Shown here piece by piece: positions 1-13,584 of a stretch of 64,000 nt of DNA. The notes beneath the pieces were generated by a model. It was not told the origin of the DNA and did not search any database. It saw only the letters and a list, made by a program, of their open reading frames with translations. Each line of letters begins with the position of its first letter. Position 1 is the stretch's first letter. The translations under genes were made by a program, and so were the position numbers. The stretch is from Caenorhabditis elegans (taxonomy: Eukaryota > Nematoda > Chromadorea > Rhabditida > Rhabditidae): positions 6,138,001 to 6,202,000 of the forward strand of contig NC_003284.9 of assembly GCF_000002985.6 (NCBI RefSeq). The letters are read 5' to 3'.

Positions 1-236
1 TTGCTTAGAAACATTTTCGAAAGGTCATATAATGATTGAGTGACGTGTGCAAGTCGTTCCAGTACCCCTCAATTATATTTTTTGAACAAGTGAATAAAAC
101 GAACTAGTAAACTTTATATAAATGTAAGAGGTACGACCAAGATAGACCACCAAACAAATTGATGGATGAAGTACTAGATGTAGGGGGGAGCTCCTCAGGA
201 ACAGGCGACAAACAATAAATAACTTGAGGGACGTAC

Positions 237-328
237 CTAGTTCTTTGCGGCAGTTGGAGGTACGAAAAGAGGACCGGCGCAATGTCTTTGCCCAGCACCG
301 AGACAGGATCCACACGCCGTTCGGTCAT
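237..328 (-). CDS. First exon (partial gene) of an unknown protein leaving the window on the left
   Basis: On the minus strand an ATG at 328-326 lies 9 bases after a good 3' splice or trans-splice acceptor (TTTCAG, exon from 337). The frame stays open for about 30 codons to a donor reading AG|GTACGT at 237/236. The encoded start is MTERRVDPVSVLG followed by KDIAPVLFSYLQLPQ. No domain can be recognised in so short a piece, and the next exon would lie outside the window. The frame is also open back to the acceptor, so this could be an internal exon rather than the first. The metalloprotease gene to the right already has its own stop codon at 4,969, so I treat this as a separate gene. Evidence is only splice sites plus an open frame. 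Confidence 0.35.
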
Positions 329-337
329 TGCTGTTTC

Positions 338-3300
338 CTGAAATCGAGATGGGGTGAGAAAACGTAATTGGAGATGGTGAAGGGATAGATAGACAATGAT
401 GACAGGCTTGAGATTGTCAGAAACACTCCATTAATTGAGAGTTGGAGCACTAATTCTGCAGAACCTATATAGGATTTGGAAAAGACAAAAAATATGAAGG
501 GAGGAAGTCGATGGATATGGAAAAGAAAGTGTATGCAAATTCGGTTCCACACAGACTCGGTCCTGCAGCCGTTTTTGCTGGAATAAATTGAAGATATGCG
601 TGTGCCCGCAAAGGATAGGTTTTGTGTTTGTTGACGAATTTCATATTGGTGATACACCCTTAAACTAGTGTATAAAAAAGAAACATTTCGAACAGTTTCT
701 GGAAATCGTTCGGTACATATAAATTTTTTTTCTATTGTCGATAATTACATTCAAGAATTTTCTCAAAGGCAAAGTATCCCCAGTAGTGAATTAATTTAAA
801 ACTACTGATTCAGTGGTAAAAAATCCGAACAACATATTACACCTTCAAAAAATATCCAAAATAATTATTTACAGTAAAAAGTTTGTTCTTTGTTTCCACT
901 TGTCGTTTTCCTACCTAAAGCTGTATTTTGTCCTTCTAATTTTTTGAGTGCACATTGAGACGTTCTCTTCACAAAAACCCCCAAATCGAATCTAGACAAT
1001 GTTTGCCCAAATAATCGATTTTCATTATCAAATTCATGTACAAGTACGCAAAATAAAAATAAGAGTAAAAATTGAACTGGCAGAAGTTGGACGAAAAACT
1101 TTTTCTAAGACATTTGTATTTTAAACATAATTTAAATATTTGTATTGCGATTTTGTAATTTGAATTTGCAGCAATTGTTTTAATTTATTTCAAAAGCTCT
1201 TTTTTTTTACACGAGACATTTTTGCACAACTGAAAAGATTTCTTTAATCCGGAGAATTTCCAATATACAAAGGCAATAAATGCTGATACATTTTTTAGTG
1301 AACATTTTTTAGGATCATGAATTACTGATATTTTTTAGTTCTATTTCTACGGTAAACCTATTTATCTCATTTCAAAAAAAATCAGAGCCAATTATTCAGA
1401 AACAATTATTTTTTCAGTTTTTCGTGGCCAGCTCGAACTCGTCGCGATTGAGGATCGGTCACAATGCGATCAGCGAATACGACAATTATTTCATCTTTTT
1501 GTAGTTTAACAAAAAATAAGCACGTTTTATATTTTTTAAATATTTTCAAAAATACTTATTGATATAAACTTTAAAAAATATTTCCGAATAATTCAACCTA
1601 ATTTTTTCGTAAATTTCTCTGAATTAATCTGAGTTCAATTAACTTCTTTTTTTTCAATTTGAGGCATTTTTTGGGACTTTGAGTACCACATTTTAAAGTA
1701 AAAATAAAATTAAAATTTTGTTTCATTAAACGGCAAGCATTTTTTTCTAGAAGTAATGCAATTTTAAACCTCGGAATTCAAAATTATTCGCACTCATTTA
1801 TTACAACAAAATTAATTTTCAAAAGGTGGGGTTATGATATACAGGTACCGTTTCTTAAGCCTACAATAAAATGGAATATCACTTTTCGATATGATTATCA
1901 AAATTAGGAGAATTCATGAAAATTAATTTTGAGAATACGACTTGGCTTTCACCAAAAAATGATTGCTGGTTTATAATCACCGCCGAGCAATTGTTTCAAA
2001 AAGAAAAAAAACTAAAAGAGAGATATAATTCAAAAGAGATATAAAAAGTCAACAAAGAAAAATGGGCGCGCAATAATGTGAAGATAAAAAATTTCAAAAA
2101 TCCTTCAAAACTCATTTTTCTGCTCATGGCGTGAATTCATAAATGCTCCACTTATGAATCCTTTTTGTCACATTCAGAACGTCTCACGAGCTTTTGATAT
2201 GAAATTTGATCTTATTTAGGTACTCACTTAGATTAGAGACCACCAATGAAAATGTTCGCACAAATATTTGCTCAAGCTGGAAACGCGGGGGACTAGACAT
2301 CGAAATAAAGTTGAGTGACAGTGACAAATATGCTTTCAGAAAAATGCAGATTTTCAGGGCGCAAAAATAAACAAATTGAGTTCTGAGTTGAAACGTTTGA
2401 AAACTCCTGAAAACTTTGTGAGACATTTGAGGGCAGACGTCAAAACCAAAAAATGCATCTATTAATCATTGAAAAAGGTTTAGAAGTTCACCGAAAAGAA
2501 ACAAAAGCGAAAAAGATTAGAAGCTTTTGTTCCAAGTGTCGGCGCCCAGTATTTTTTCATTGACTTCGGTGGGTTTCAAATAGGAGTGGAACAGGATCTA
2601 TGGGTCGGCGGCGGCGGTGAGCTGGGGGATAATTAAGGATACGTAGGTTCTAATTCAATTCGCACTCCCTCTCTTTGCTCCCCAGAGTCCAAGACGACGC
2701 AAAAAAAGTGGAGAGCATCTCCATTTCTGATTTAGTCCAGTTCTGAATACATTATAGGAAAACCTGAATATGTACTTATTCAAGATAAATGTATTATAAT
2801 CGTGAAAACAGAGAAAAACTTGCGCAAACGGTGAAGAACAATAGAAGAAAAAACGGGAAAATGAAGCCGGTCATGTAGAAAATTGGTTGTGGTAGTATTC
2901 AGAATTCAGTATTTAGAATGGAATTCCAAATTGGGTTGAGCGGTCTTTAAACAAGTGCCTTGCCATAAAAACAATAAAAAATATAATATCCTACAAACTG
3001 GCGCAGAATTTTATAAGTTAAAGTTGTTAATGGAAAAATTGAGAAAATGTTTCAAAATGTGTTATTTAACTGTACATACAGTTACACTCTAAACTAAATT
3101 TCAGATGTTTTGTTGGTATATATTTTCAAATAAACGTGTGCAAATTTTTGCAATATGTCGATCTGGATCCTCTCAGCATTAGAATTGTGTTTACTGTGCA
3201 TTTTGAGAACCAAACAAACCAGAAAAGTGTTGTAACAATAAAATTATCGTACAAAAATTTTGAAAATCATCACAAACGTAGAAGCAACAGAACTACCAAA

Positions 3301-4968
3301 ACCTCACAAAACAACAGAACTGATTTTTTTTCTGCTGCAGAATTTCAGTACATCAACATTACATTTTTCGGTTAATTTTGGTTTCATTTCAAGAAGACAA
3401 TTTTTGGAAAGACTTAGATTTTTCAGATTTCAGTCAAATATTCAGTGTTAACCTATTCTAATTTTTAAGATTGACAAATAAAAGTTTTTTCTGAGATTTT
3501 TATATTCTATATACTTTTTTAATTATTTTTACTAAACATTGCCGGGGTTAAAACTGTCAGCATGCTAGGTAATTGTTCAAAACTACACATATAAAAGTTT
3601 TCAGTGAAAAATTATTGCTTTAGGTTTTTTCAAGATTCATTCCTAAAACCTAACTCGCAGGATGCCAGCCGCTTCATCTAATGACATAGTTCTGGTCTAG
3701 CAACTATAACAAATCAACTTTCTGAATAAATTATGAGCAAATTGTTATTATCATTTTCGTGAGGTGTTCTCAGTTTGAACGTTTAATTTATTTGAATAGT
3801 TTGTGAAATTTTGGGATTGAAAGTGGATTATTCTAACATTTTTCATGCATTGTGGCAAGCTTTTTAAAACAAAAATTCAATATTCAACAAGTTTAGCTTA
3901 ATAGCAAAAAAAATGTTCCAAAATTTGTAGCCAAACTTTAATAATTTAGCTAATTTGTCAATATATACTCTATGCTCCGAAAATAAAATATCAGCAGAAC
4001 ATTTATTTCGTAAATTAACATCTTATTTCCAACTACGTTTGTGTGTTTTTTCTTCAAAATGAATAAATCATGATAAGAGTTTCCTCGAGAAGACGAGTTG
4101 CGTGTTCAAGTGAAACAAATCTGAATACGGAGCAGTGAAATAAGATTGTCGATTGCGTGACGATGAAACATTCGGTTCTCACAATTCTGCTGGGTGTCGG
4201 AGCAACCAAATGATTTTTCCAATGAAGCTCGAGCAAAAAATAGAAGGTTCGGGTAAATGGAATAGGGGTTGCACGGCGTTAAGAGGAACATGTTTCGCCA
4301 TTTTAAATTGAAAATGAGAAATGTTTTTGCTCCCGTCACTTCTAGCTTTTTTGCCGAGTTGGCGCTCCCTGGTAATTGGCTTTTCAAAGCTAACACAGTT
4401 GAAGTTGCTGAAATGAGCAAGTTTTCATAATTATTTTTTGAAACAGAAAAAAATACATACACACTGAAAAATTGAACCAATATGGCCTTATTTTAAAAAA
4501 AGTGAAATTTCAAAAACATAATAAATTTTCAAAAAAATTTCAAAAAATATGAGCACCAGAAATATAAAAATAATGGAATCTGTGAGCAACGAGAAGTTTT
4601 CAGAATAAAGAAAGATTTGTGGCTGGCGATGGAAATAAGTGATAAATCACCGGCATGGGTGACTGATTAGAATCAAATTGAGAGTGGTGAGAGTTTTTAA
4701 TAAGAAAAAATTGAAAAAAAAAAACAAAACTAAAAAATACAAATAAAAAAAACAATGGGCGCTGAAAAGCCAATCTTGCACATAAAACCCATAAAATTGA
4801 ACTGGATAAAGAAAGGGAATAAGGAAATGATGAGAACAGTGAACCCTTCTAATCACACAGGAAAGAATTGACATATGAATGTTTAAAACGGCTCCAGCAT
4901 CAAAATGAAATGTTTGATGTGATGATGGGGCGCAGGAATGTGTGTTTTGTGGTAGAATCAAGCATTGC
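338..4968. other. AT-rich stretch without a recognisable gene
   Basis: About 4.6 kb of AT-rich sequence with many A and T runs and only short random-looking frames. The part next to 4,968 must include the 3' untranslated region of the minus-strand metalloprotease gene. The GC-richer patch near 2,560-2,720 shows no sustained frame with splice sites. I see no RNA gene. Confidence 0.5.
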
Positions 4969-7900
4969 TTAAAATGAAAACGACGATGTCGAATTGGATG
5001 TTGTTGCAGTGCTGTTGGTTCGAGGCGATTGTAATTCAACCTGAAACATCACATTTTGCGACTAAAATATGCAAAAATTGCATTCGTTGGGATTATGAGG
5101 TTTCTTGGAAACTTTGCAAGAAATTGAGCATTTATTGAAAATCTATTATTTTGTTCACTTTTTTACATTACAGTTTTTCCTTTTCCTGAAAATTGTTTTC
5201 AAACCCTTTTTTATCGCATTTTGAATTTTTTTTCTGATATATATATATACATATCTGTTCAAAATTCATTGTGTTTTTTTTTTAAATTATTTTTTAAATG
5301 ATATCTTTAGTTTTACGACAAAATAACTTTTATTTTTTTTTTAATTATTAATTTGCTAAATTTTGCTAAATTTTCTGAAATTTTTCAAAAGAAATGCAGT
5401 GCATTTGTAAATTTGGTCTAAAAATTGAGAATACAACACTTATAAAAGTTTTATTTTCAGGAAAATGTCATAAAATTTCCATGTTTCAGATCAATAACTA
5501 AAAAAACCTTTTTTAAAATCATTGAATATATTCGGAAAATGAAAAAAAAAAGTTGTTTCATTTATTTGTTAAATTTTTTTTTAAATACATTTTTCCTGTT
5601 TAGACTCTTTTCATTTTTTTTAAGTTTTCAATTGAATTATGTTTTTAAAAATATAATTATTTAATCGAAATATATAAATTTAAATAACTTATTCGTTGTT
5701 AAATTTTATCAGTTTTTAATTCTCCGAGACCACATCCATTTTATAGTCACTACTTTACAATTATCACACATTCCACTCTTCGGAAAAAGTTTCCTCTTGT
5801 AAACTATCAAATTACCGAAAAGTCAGACCACCCAGTAAAAGTGTGACAAAAAGAATGTAAAACGAAGGACGTGCCACTTCACACTCACCGTTACTCGGTT
5901 TATTGGAACATTTGGCGGGTATGCCGGGCACGTTGGCACTCCCGGAGGTAGTGGGTATGCGGATGGCACTTCTTGCTCCTCGAATTCGTCATCTGAAATA
6001 ATTTGGAAAATAATTGACTTTTGAAGATAGTAAAATTAAAATTCTACCAGAAAAATCGTCATAAAAGCTTTCTCGGTATGATCCGAAAACTTTTGTCGTC
6101 TCGTATTGTTGACCAGATCCGGGGGCTACTACTTGAATAGTAGTTTTCGGTCTGAAATTAAACTTTTTCGTGAATTCATTTTCAGTTTGGAAAAAAAACT
6201 TACGGTGGTGGCGGCGGAGGAACCTTCGGCCTTTGGATCGTTGCAAATCGAGAATCATTCGATACAAGAATAGTGTTGCTTCCAGAAATCTATAATAAAA
6301 AAATTAACTTTCAGTTTCAAAAAAAAAGCTTCATACTCACCGAGGAGTGTGACATTTTCCTATTTTGATATGGACTGGCGGCCAGAATTTGAATTTGCCC
6401 GTTCGTATACGGGCTAGCATTTCCTCGGTCATGTTTTGATTTGTACATTTTAAAGCAGTTGAGCATTGTTCCGGTGTATCTTCGAACAATGAACCAGGTA
6501 GCAATGACCAGGAAGGCAACGAATGACGCGAGAACAAGGACCTGAAATCAGATTTCAATTAGATATTTGCATGAACATAAATCAATGGGTTACGGGGACT
6601 TATATGGAAGAAGGGGTGAGATAGATATTCGAATAGAAATGGAAATAGAATTGAATCGATGAATGAGGGAAATCGGGAACGAAGACAGGTGGAATTCAAA
6701 GAAGTGTCGTCAAAAGGGGGCCAGGAACAAGAAAGATAACAGCTGTGTTACTAGTCATCGTAAACATTCGGAGCGGCCACTCTTTCCCTATTTTTCGCAT
6801 TTTTCGCCACGGGGTTCCCGCCGGCGTTCATTGATGTTTTGTACAAAACATTTCGACTAGCTTGTCGACCGCGTGTGATCGATGGCACCCGCGAAAAGTT
6901 GCAGAATGAAATTTGAAGCCGTGGGGGTGTCCTCACACACACAGGTACAAATTTTCAAAATTTATTTCAGTCATTTTTTTGTTTCAATTTTTATATGAAA
7001 TGAAGGTATTTGTGTTCTATTGTAGAAACAATATGTTTACTTCTATCCGTGCGGCTAGTTCTAAAATTGGACCGTCGAAAACTGAAAAACGTGCAACCAG
7101 AGATGTCCGGCACATTGAAAAAAATCCCCTTTTTCGACTTTTTGTGCCCCCGGCTTTAATCAGAAATTTTTATAGAAAAGTAGAAAAATATTAGTATTTT
7201 CTGAAAAAAACCTTACTGAGTGTACTAAAAATTTGTCCATAAACTGCAACAATTGGGCAATGTGCCGAACGGCATGCACATTGACACTTTTTGAGCAACT
7301 TTTTTAAACGAAAAAAAACCAATCAACTGTAAAGTTTTTTTTTCAAAATTTACGATTTTTCTCCACATTTCTGAATAAAGTTTAAAAAAACTGCCGCAAA
7401 TTTCTGTATTAATTCTAAACATAAAGCTTTTGAAAAAATATTGTAACATTTTTTATTTAAAATAAAAAGAAGAGTTTAGTTTTTATCAATTTTTCTGGAA
7501 GTCGATGATCGAAAACACATTTTTTAACAAGCGACAGTGCTTTGGGTTTCTCGAAAAGTGTGATGCAATATATATAAACAACTTATTGCCGTGTTATTTG
7601 TTTTTCAGCTTACTGATTTCAAACTGAACGAATATAAAAATTTTTGGAAAACATACAAGTCCTTTTAAAAACAACTTTTCATAGAAAATAAGCGGCCTGG
7701 ATAGACGAACAAAACATGGGCATATGAAGTGAAATTGTTTCGCCACTCGCCCATCTGCTAAGATATAGACATATCTCGTAAAAAAAAGCGATATGTATTA
7801 ATGTGATCTACTCTCAATGCGCCACTTGGAAGAAATCATGTATAAAAACCACTAATAAAGATATACATCGACAATTCGATGAATATGACATTGAGATTAA

Positions 7901-10900
7901 TGAAAGCAGCAAATTCGCGACAAATGAAAATGAAAATGTTATGAGGAAAACTAAAAGTTTACAATCATATTTTGAGTGAAAATGAACTTGACAGATCGGT
8001 CCGAATGTTTTGAAGTTTTGAAATGACCTTCGACTTAAGGGCTCATTCAGATACCCGAGACGGAGACAGACGAAGCGCAACAGTTGGCACGCTCTCATTA
8101 CTCGCGTTGATCTATTATCTTGGTCCGCAGTCCGCACGCCGCAACGGATTTGCGAGTAATTTTCATAACTGACTGACGGAACATTGAGAGACTGAGAGAA
8201 AAATTGATGGATTGGAACGGAACATCATCGGAAAGGTGGTATCTAAGACTCTCAACTTGTTGTTAGTTTCCATTTTATAATGGTAGGATTATAATAATAT
8301 TATACCTGCGGATGAATAATAACTGGAATGAGATCATGTAATAAGTTTAGGTTGACCTTTAGAAAAGACGGTTCTACGCAGAAAAAATTGTTGAATGCCC
8401 AAAACTAGCAAATTTGCTCTCTTAAAAAGTCTATAAAAATACTTTGTTAGAGTCTGGGCAAGCAAATTTCTAACTATACCTAGAAGTTTTCATCGGCATT
8501 TCCACAATTTGCTCAAGTTAGTTGGAATGTTTCTGCGAATTTAACTACAAAAAACTATTTTTCATTCGGTTATCTTAAGTGCAATCCTAAATGGACTAGG
8601 GACTTCTAGACCATTTTTTGACATATTATTTAAGGACAGTCCTTTGAATTATTAAAAACAAAGCCATAACGCACAATGCGACAACAAGAACATCATACAT
8701 AAACTTGTTGAACTGATGACTAAATTTAACAGAAAACTATAATTTTAAAGTATTAGTACTGTAAAACTATAACTTTAAATTCCTTTACCATTGAAAAAAA
8801 AAACTCACATCCAAACAGTTAAATCTATCTGAAGTTAAAAGAGGAAAAGTTGTCAACAACTTCAAATCACATACAATTTTATTTGATGATCCAAAAGAAA
8901 TGGTTGTAATAATGTTAAGAGCAGTGACCTGACAAATTGTGGGAACTACAAGCTTCTTGTTGCAACATTGTGACAGGAAACATTTTGTGTTTAATTTTAG
9001 TGAGAAGCAAAAACTGTGAAAAGATGGGAGTGCAAGTTGTTAACTAAATCAAATTTCTCACTTCTGATGGATCAATGAACAATAAAGTTGTTGATTTCAA
9101 ACTGGAAAATGATACAAAACATTTGGAAGTGGAACTAACTAAACTTAGTCGACGAAAAAAGCGCAATAAAAAAATTCAAAAAAAACCGTTCTTTCCCTAT
9201 TAGCACAGAGGTCTCTATTGAAACTGCAATTTTATTAACGTTACATCCTATTAGTCATATAAATTTTATTCTGGATACCACAAGTGGGAATTTTTGTTTT
9301 TTGAAAGTAAAAAAATCATAATTTTCCGTATAATACTAAAAAATTATATATAGGTTGCTTGTACATTTTTAGCGAATCGTCAAAATACTTTTTAGATTTT
9401 TGAAAATTTTGAGTTTGACAGGTTTTATACACTATTCTGTGAGCCAATTTTAAATGAAATAACATGAGTTTGAATTCAAAATAGGTATTGAAGAGTAGTA
9501 TTTTCCGGAAAATACGGTAATTGAATTGCTACCTACTTATAAATCAAGAAAGTACAGAAAAGAGAAACTCACCAAAAAGAAGGGGTGCATAAAGAATCGA
9601 CAAGTGTGTGGCTGGCAGTTGAGGTCGGAGCAACGACCTGGCAACCCACAATCACAGTCTTCTCCATTTTCGAGAACTCCATTTCCACAGACCGGCTCAC
9701 TTCTACAATATCAATTGTTTGCGCGGTGTCATGTTTGGTGACTGCCCACACACACACACACACACACATTCACGCATTGCTCTTTCTCTTGATTACCATC
9801 TAAGGTTGACAACAATGGCACAGTCTTTCGCAAGAGTGCCATTGAATCAAGATAAGTAAATAGGTAATAAAAGGGCGCTAACTTGTGGCTGGTATGAGTG
9901 CAACTAGTCGAAATCTTTTTTTAAAGAAAAACTCACTGTTCGAAAATTGGATGCTTGAGAATGCACTTGTTCTTGTAGATGGTGTTTACAAACTGTTGAA
10001 CTGTACAATCGTGATCAAATCCTCTGCAATTTGAAACATTAAAAAAGTTTATTTTCCCAAGGAACTATTTGAAACAAGCTCTAATATGGAAAAAGTTCGA
10101 CTAAAGTGGTCGACAGTTGCAGCTTTCAAAAACTGTAGATAGCCAATTGACGTAAATTAAAAGTACCGGAAATATGAGCTCCGTAAGTTTTGTAACTTTT
10201 TACGCGTAGACATGCACTTTGTTTAAAAAAAAATCACACTTCAAGCTAAAAATTTCACAAACCTTAAAAAATATTTGAAAAAAAAACTAATCGAATACTG
10301 AAATACAAGATAAACTGTTTCAATGTTTGAAATATTGAAAGCATTTAAAACTGCCAAAATTTTCCGCCAAATAGCAATTTAGCAGTTTTGGAAGTTTTCG
10401 AGCCCTTTTAAAAAAATAGTCTGTGCATTAACAAAAACGTTCCCAAAAAAATTCACATTTTTGGAAATTTTGGTAAGTTACAAAAAATTTGATTAACAAT
10501 TCTGAAAAACGTAACAAATGTTGGAGTTATTTAAGTGATATTCGGTTATACTAAATTATCATCAACGTAGACTAAATTCCCAATTACGACCTTTAAAAAA
10601 TTTCAGAAACCAAACAAATAACAGCCCATTAACTTACGGGATTTTTAAACATCCATCCTCCTTCAGTGAATCTTTCGGCGTGCACAAGCAGTTCGGAACA
10701 TATATGGATTCATTGACAGCTCGATGCGGTACTCCTACCAGATGGGCCACTTCGTGGAAAAAGATCGATCCCATTGCCCTTGGCTCATTCGGATAGAACT
10801 GTAAATTTTGTACAATTTCCGTTACACACCCATCTCGAACTTTTTGGAGCAATTCCCATGCCCATTCTTATATTACGAATCTGCGCGATTAGGCCGTATC

Positions 10901-12485
10901 CTTTAACGGAAATGGAGAACGAGGAAGACTCATTGGCTGGGGAGCACTTTGAAGCCATTGCGAATAGCTAATTTGAGAGCCAAATTGCGCATGCCCTTCA
11001 TTCATCACATCGCCTTGTGAGCGAAAACGAGAGATGCGGGCATGCTTAAGGATATACCATATTATCGTCGATGCGTGGCAAAACACACATAACAATTAAG
11101 GAACAATCGTTAAAGTGTGTCTAAGGGTGATAAAACTGTCTTTTAAAATATGCCGACGGTTGTACACAATAATAAACTGCGCCGTTCGGTGTTTTGTGAA
11201 GAAAAAAAACACGCCATAAGCGGTATGAGTGTATCTACAAGATCTTTTGATAGAGACGCATGCTAATAAAATCTGACTTACGCCGGACAATGATACAGAA
11301 TGTGATGAGCACATTCCATTGACATACGCTAATCCACCGGCATACTTGTATGATATAAGAGTTGCAAATTCGTGGTCAGGTAGTTTGTGCAACCTGGAAA
11401 CTACATTCAAAACCTTTAACCAAAATTTTTCAAAATTCACCTCGAATTTCTATATTCATGGAAAGACTGTAAACTGAGATCTCCTCGGTTTGTTTGTAGA
11501 ATACCAACGACAATAAGACCTACACCAAGTTGGTTCAAGTACTGGAATCATTGACGGTGTCAAGTTGAGCAAACATTCAAATAACTTACTTGATTCGCTT
11601 CGTCCACCATTTTCATGATATTGAGTTTTACGCGAATCATGTCGAACTCGTAGTATGCAGTCTGGAAATTGAGTTTTGATATTTTCCATAATTTGAAATG
11701 CATATTGAATTAAAATATGAAACTTTCAAAAATTGAATGGAAATAATTGAAATGTTTGATTAAAAATGGATGTATTACAAGCTGATTCAAACTTTGTATC
11801 ATTTATGAATTAAACCAAAGGTGGAGCATCGCCAGTTAGACATTTTTGTAAACTATTCAGATGCTGTTTAAAAAAAAACTAATCAAATGTATTGTCACAT
11901 GAAAGCTTTTTCAAGAAATTCGAATTTTTTAATTTCAAATCAGAAAGCGGTGACTATTTGTTGCCTATTATAATTTTTTAAAGTGGCCAAAAAATTTAAT
12001 TTTTTTTTTCAACGATTGGATTATTCAATTGAATTTAAATTTTTAATACTTGAACATTATAAATTTTAAAAACTGCTAGAATGCTCAAAATTTCTAAAAG
12101 AGGTCACATGCTTGGAAAATTTTGTTAATTTACCAAAACGTTGACAAAAAATTTTGAAAAATCTGAAAGTTTTTGGAATTTTACAATATTCGGTTATTTT
12201 GGTGGGTGCATTTATATAGGTGCATTTTAATTAAATTTGAAATACTTACAGTTTTATTATCCACAAAAACCAAACTTCTTATGAAAACTGTTGTACCAGA
12301 ATCTGTCGACGCTAAACTGTAATCTGGCGCTTTCGCACCCCAAACTGCTGCTCCATACTCGATATGTTTTTGCTCCAGTGTTGATACAACCTAAAATATA
12401 CAAAAAAATAAACCAAAAAACTTGTATTTACACTTACGTTAAAAAAAATGCAGCTAAAAACCAGAATAATTGATAACTTTCTCAT
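4969..12485 (-). CDS. Compact membrane-anchored ADAM-like (reprolysin) zinc metalloprotease
   Basis: Thirteen exons join in frame on the minus strand: 12485-12438, 12390-12250, 11661-11590, 11541-11441, 11393-11282, 10798-10638, 10023-9937, 9702-9573, 6541-6341, 6289-6204, 6151-6048, 5992-5889 and 5040-4969, giving about 472 residues. The order is signal peptide (MRKLSIILVFSCIFF), a short spacer, a metalloprotease domain from about residue 45 with the zinc site HEVAHLVGVPH (HExxHxxGxxH), a region around FDHDCTVQQF, the beginning of a disintegrin domain (CGNGVLENGEDCDCG), a membrane segment (VLVLASFVAFLVIATWFIV), and a tail with a poly-Pro run and a Thr/Ser-rich end. ADAM proteases cut cell-surface or matrix proteins. 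There is no normal prodomain; an in-frame stop upstream of the ATG supports this start. Most of the disintegrin, Cys-rich and EGF-like parts are missing. The 3-kb intron at 6,542-9,572 is phase 0 on both sides and could hide exons I missed. C. elegans has several ADAM genes on X (for example adm-2, adm-4); I cannot say which this is. Confidence 0.8.
9747..9768. repeat. (CA)n dinucleotide repeat
   Basis: Eleven perfect CA units lie in the intron just before the disintegrin-start exon (9,702-9,573) of the metalloprotease gene. It is a simple microsatellite and likely to vary in length between strains. Confidence 0.95.
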
Positions 12486-12542
12486 AGTCCTACACCACCG
12501 TCCAAAATTCAAGGACTTCGTTCGTTCACTTCATGCTAAAAA

Positions 12543-12552
12543 TCTGAAAACA
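12543..12552 (-). other. Probable trans-splice or 3' splice acceptor of the metalloprotease mRNA
   Basis: On the minus strand the sequence TTGTTTTCAG is followed by the leader and, 58 bases later, the start ATG at 12,485. The leader contains a minimal upstream ATG (ATG AAG TGA) and an in-frame stop before the main ATG, so no coding exon can precede it in this frame. The consensus fits either SL1 trans-splicing or splicing to an upstream noncoding exon. Confidence 0.5.
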
Positions 12553-13540
12553 AGTTTATTAATGACTGAAAAAAAGCGGTGACCAAATTAGAAGGTTGTC
12601 AAATATTGATAAGAGTAGTGGCACGCCTTGTAATTAAGCCTTAAAGACCGGGAGGTAGCAGTCAATGTGAAAAAAAGATAGAAGTGAAGAACAGTAAAAG
12701 CTTCATCTGCCCTACTGGATCAATTAAACTTGTGTACATTTGTATCGTAAAGGAGGAAGAATGTGTGAATTGAAAAAGTCAGCAGGATTTCCCTTTTCCC
12801 ACTTATTGTAGAATGTAGTAGAATCTAGATCCAGAGATAGAGTAAACAGTTGAGGACAAAGTTAATGGAACATGACTGAGGCCTTCCCATAAAAAAGTGT
12901 CTAGATTTTTGAATGGTAAGATAACCCATCGGAACAACGGATCAGCAGTCATTAATTCTCAAAAAAATGGGGGAAAAGAGAACGTCAAAGTTTTCCCTTC
13001 CAAGACGCATAAAACATAATGTCAAGGTGACCCGATGTAAACGACTCGCACCCGTTTCTCGGTCAAAAGGGCAACATATGGTTCTAGATGAGAAGCTGGA
13101 GTAAGAGTCGCCAATATCAAAACTGATGTGGAACACATTTTAGACACTAGCTGTCGGATTTATGGATGAATAATATGCGAAAGTGCGCGTAATTACCACA
13201 TGTAGGTGTTCGAGTGAGAGGGGCCAATATATACATAGTACCAGATTGTTTATCGGGAAGTGTTGAGGGAAGAGGAGAAATGCAGCGAGAGAAGAGTGGA
13301 CGGCAGGACGGCGGGTAAAAGTGCGTTGCGAACTGACCAGGCGGCTGTCCAGTGATGAACACGACAAAATGACCCTTTCCCGGGGTCTGCTCTGGACACT
13401 GAATTGCAACAGAGACACACATACACACCTTGGGACCGGCACCGAGAGCGCCGGTAGGCGTGGATAAAAAGTGCAGTCACATTTGCGTTGATGAATAGGC
13501 GCCGGCGGGCGAGGGTGGCGTCCTGTGGGGCGTCGTGTAG

Positions 13541-13584
13541 AAAGTGCGAAAGATGAAGAAATAAAGTGCGAAAGATGAAGAAAT
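13541..13584. repeat. Perfect 22-bp tandem duplication
   Basis: A 22-base unit beginning AAAGTGCGAAAGATG occurs twice back to back (13,541-13,562 and 13,563-13,584) with no mismatch, within a purine-rich stretch. Confidence 0.9.

Noticed and set aside
1410-1490. A possible tRNA-like segment (GCCAGCTCGAACTCG)
   Set aside because: No cloverleaf could be formed around it and the A and B box spacing is absent.
6663-7194. Overlapping frames on both strands in a GC-richer intron patch
   Set aside because: They lie between the disintegrin and membrane exons, show no protein features, and the neighbouring exons join in phase without them.
7200-7300. Possible Cys-rich exon (pieces like KKCQCACRSAHC) of the metalloprotease in the 3-kb intron
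   Set aside because: The acceptor is weak, the piece is short, and it does not match the expected disintegrin or Cys-rich spacing. Kept only as a reason for caution about that intron.
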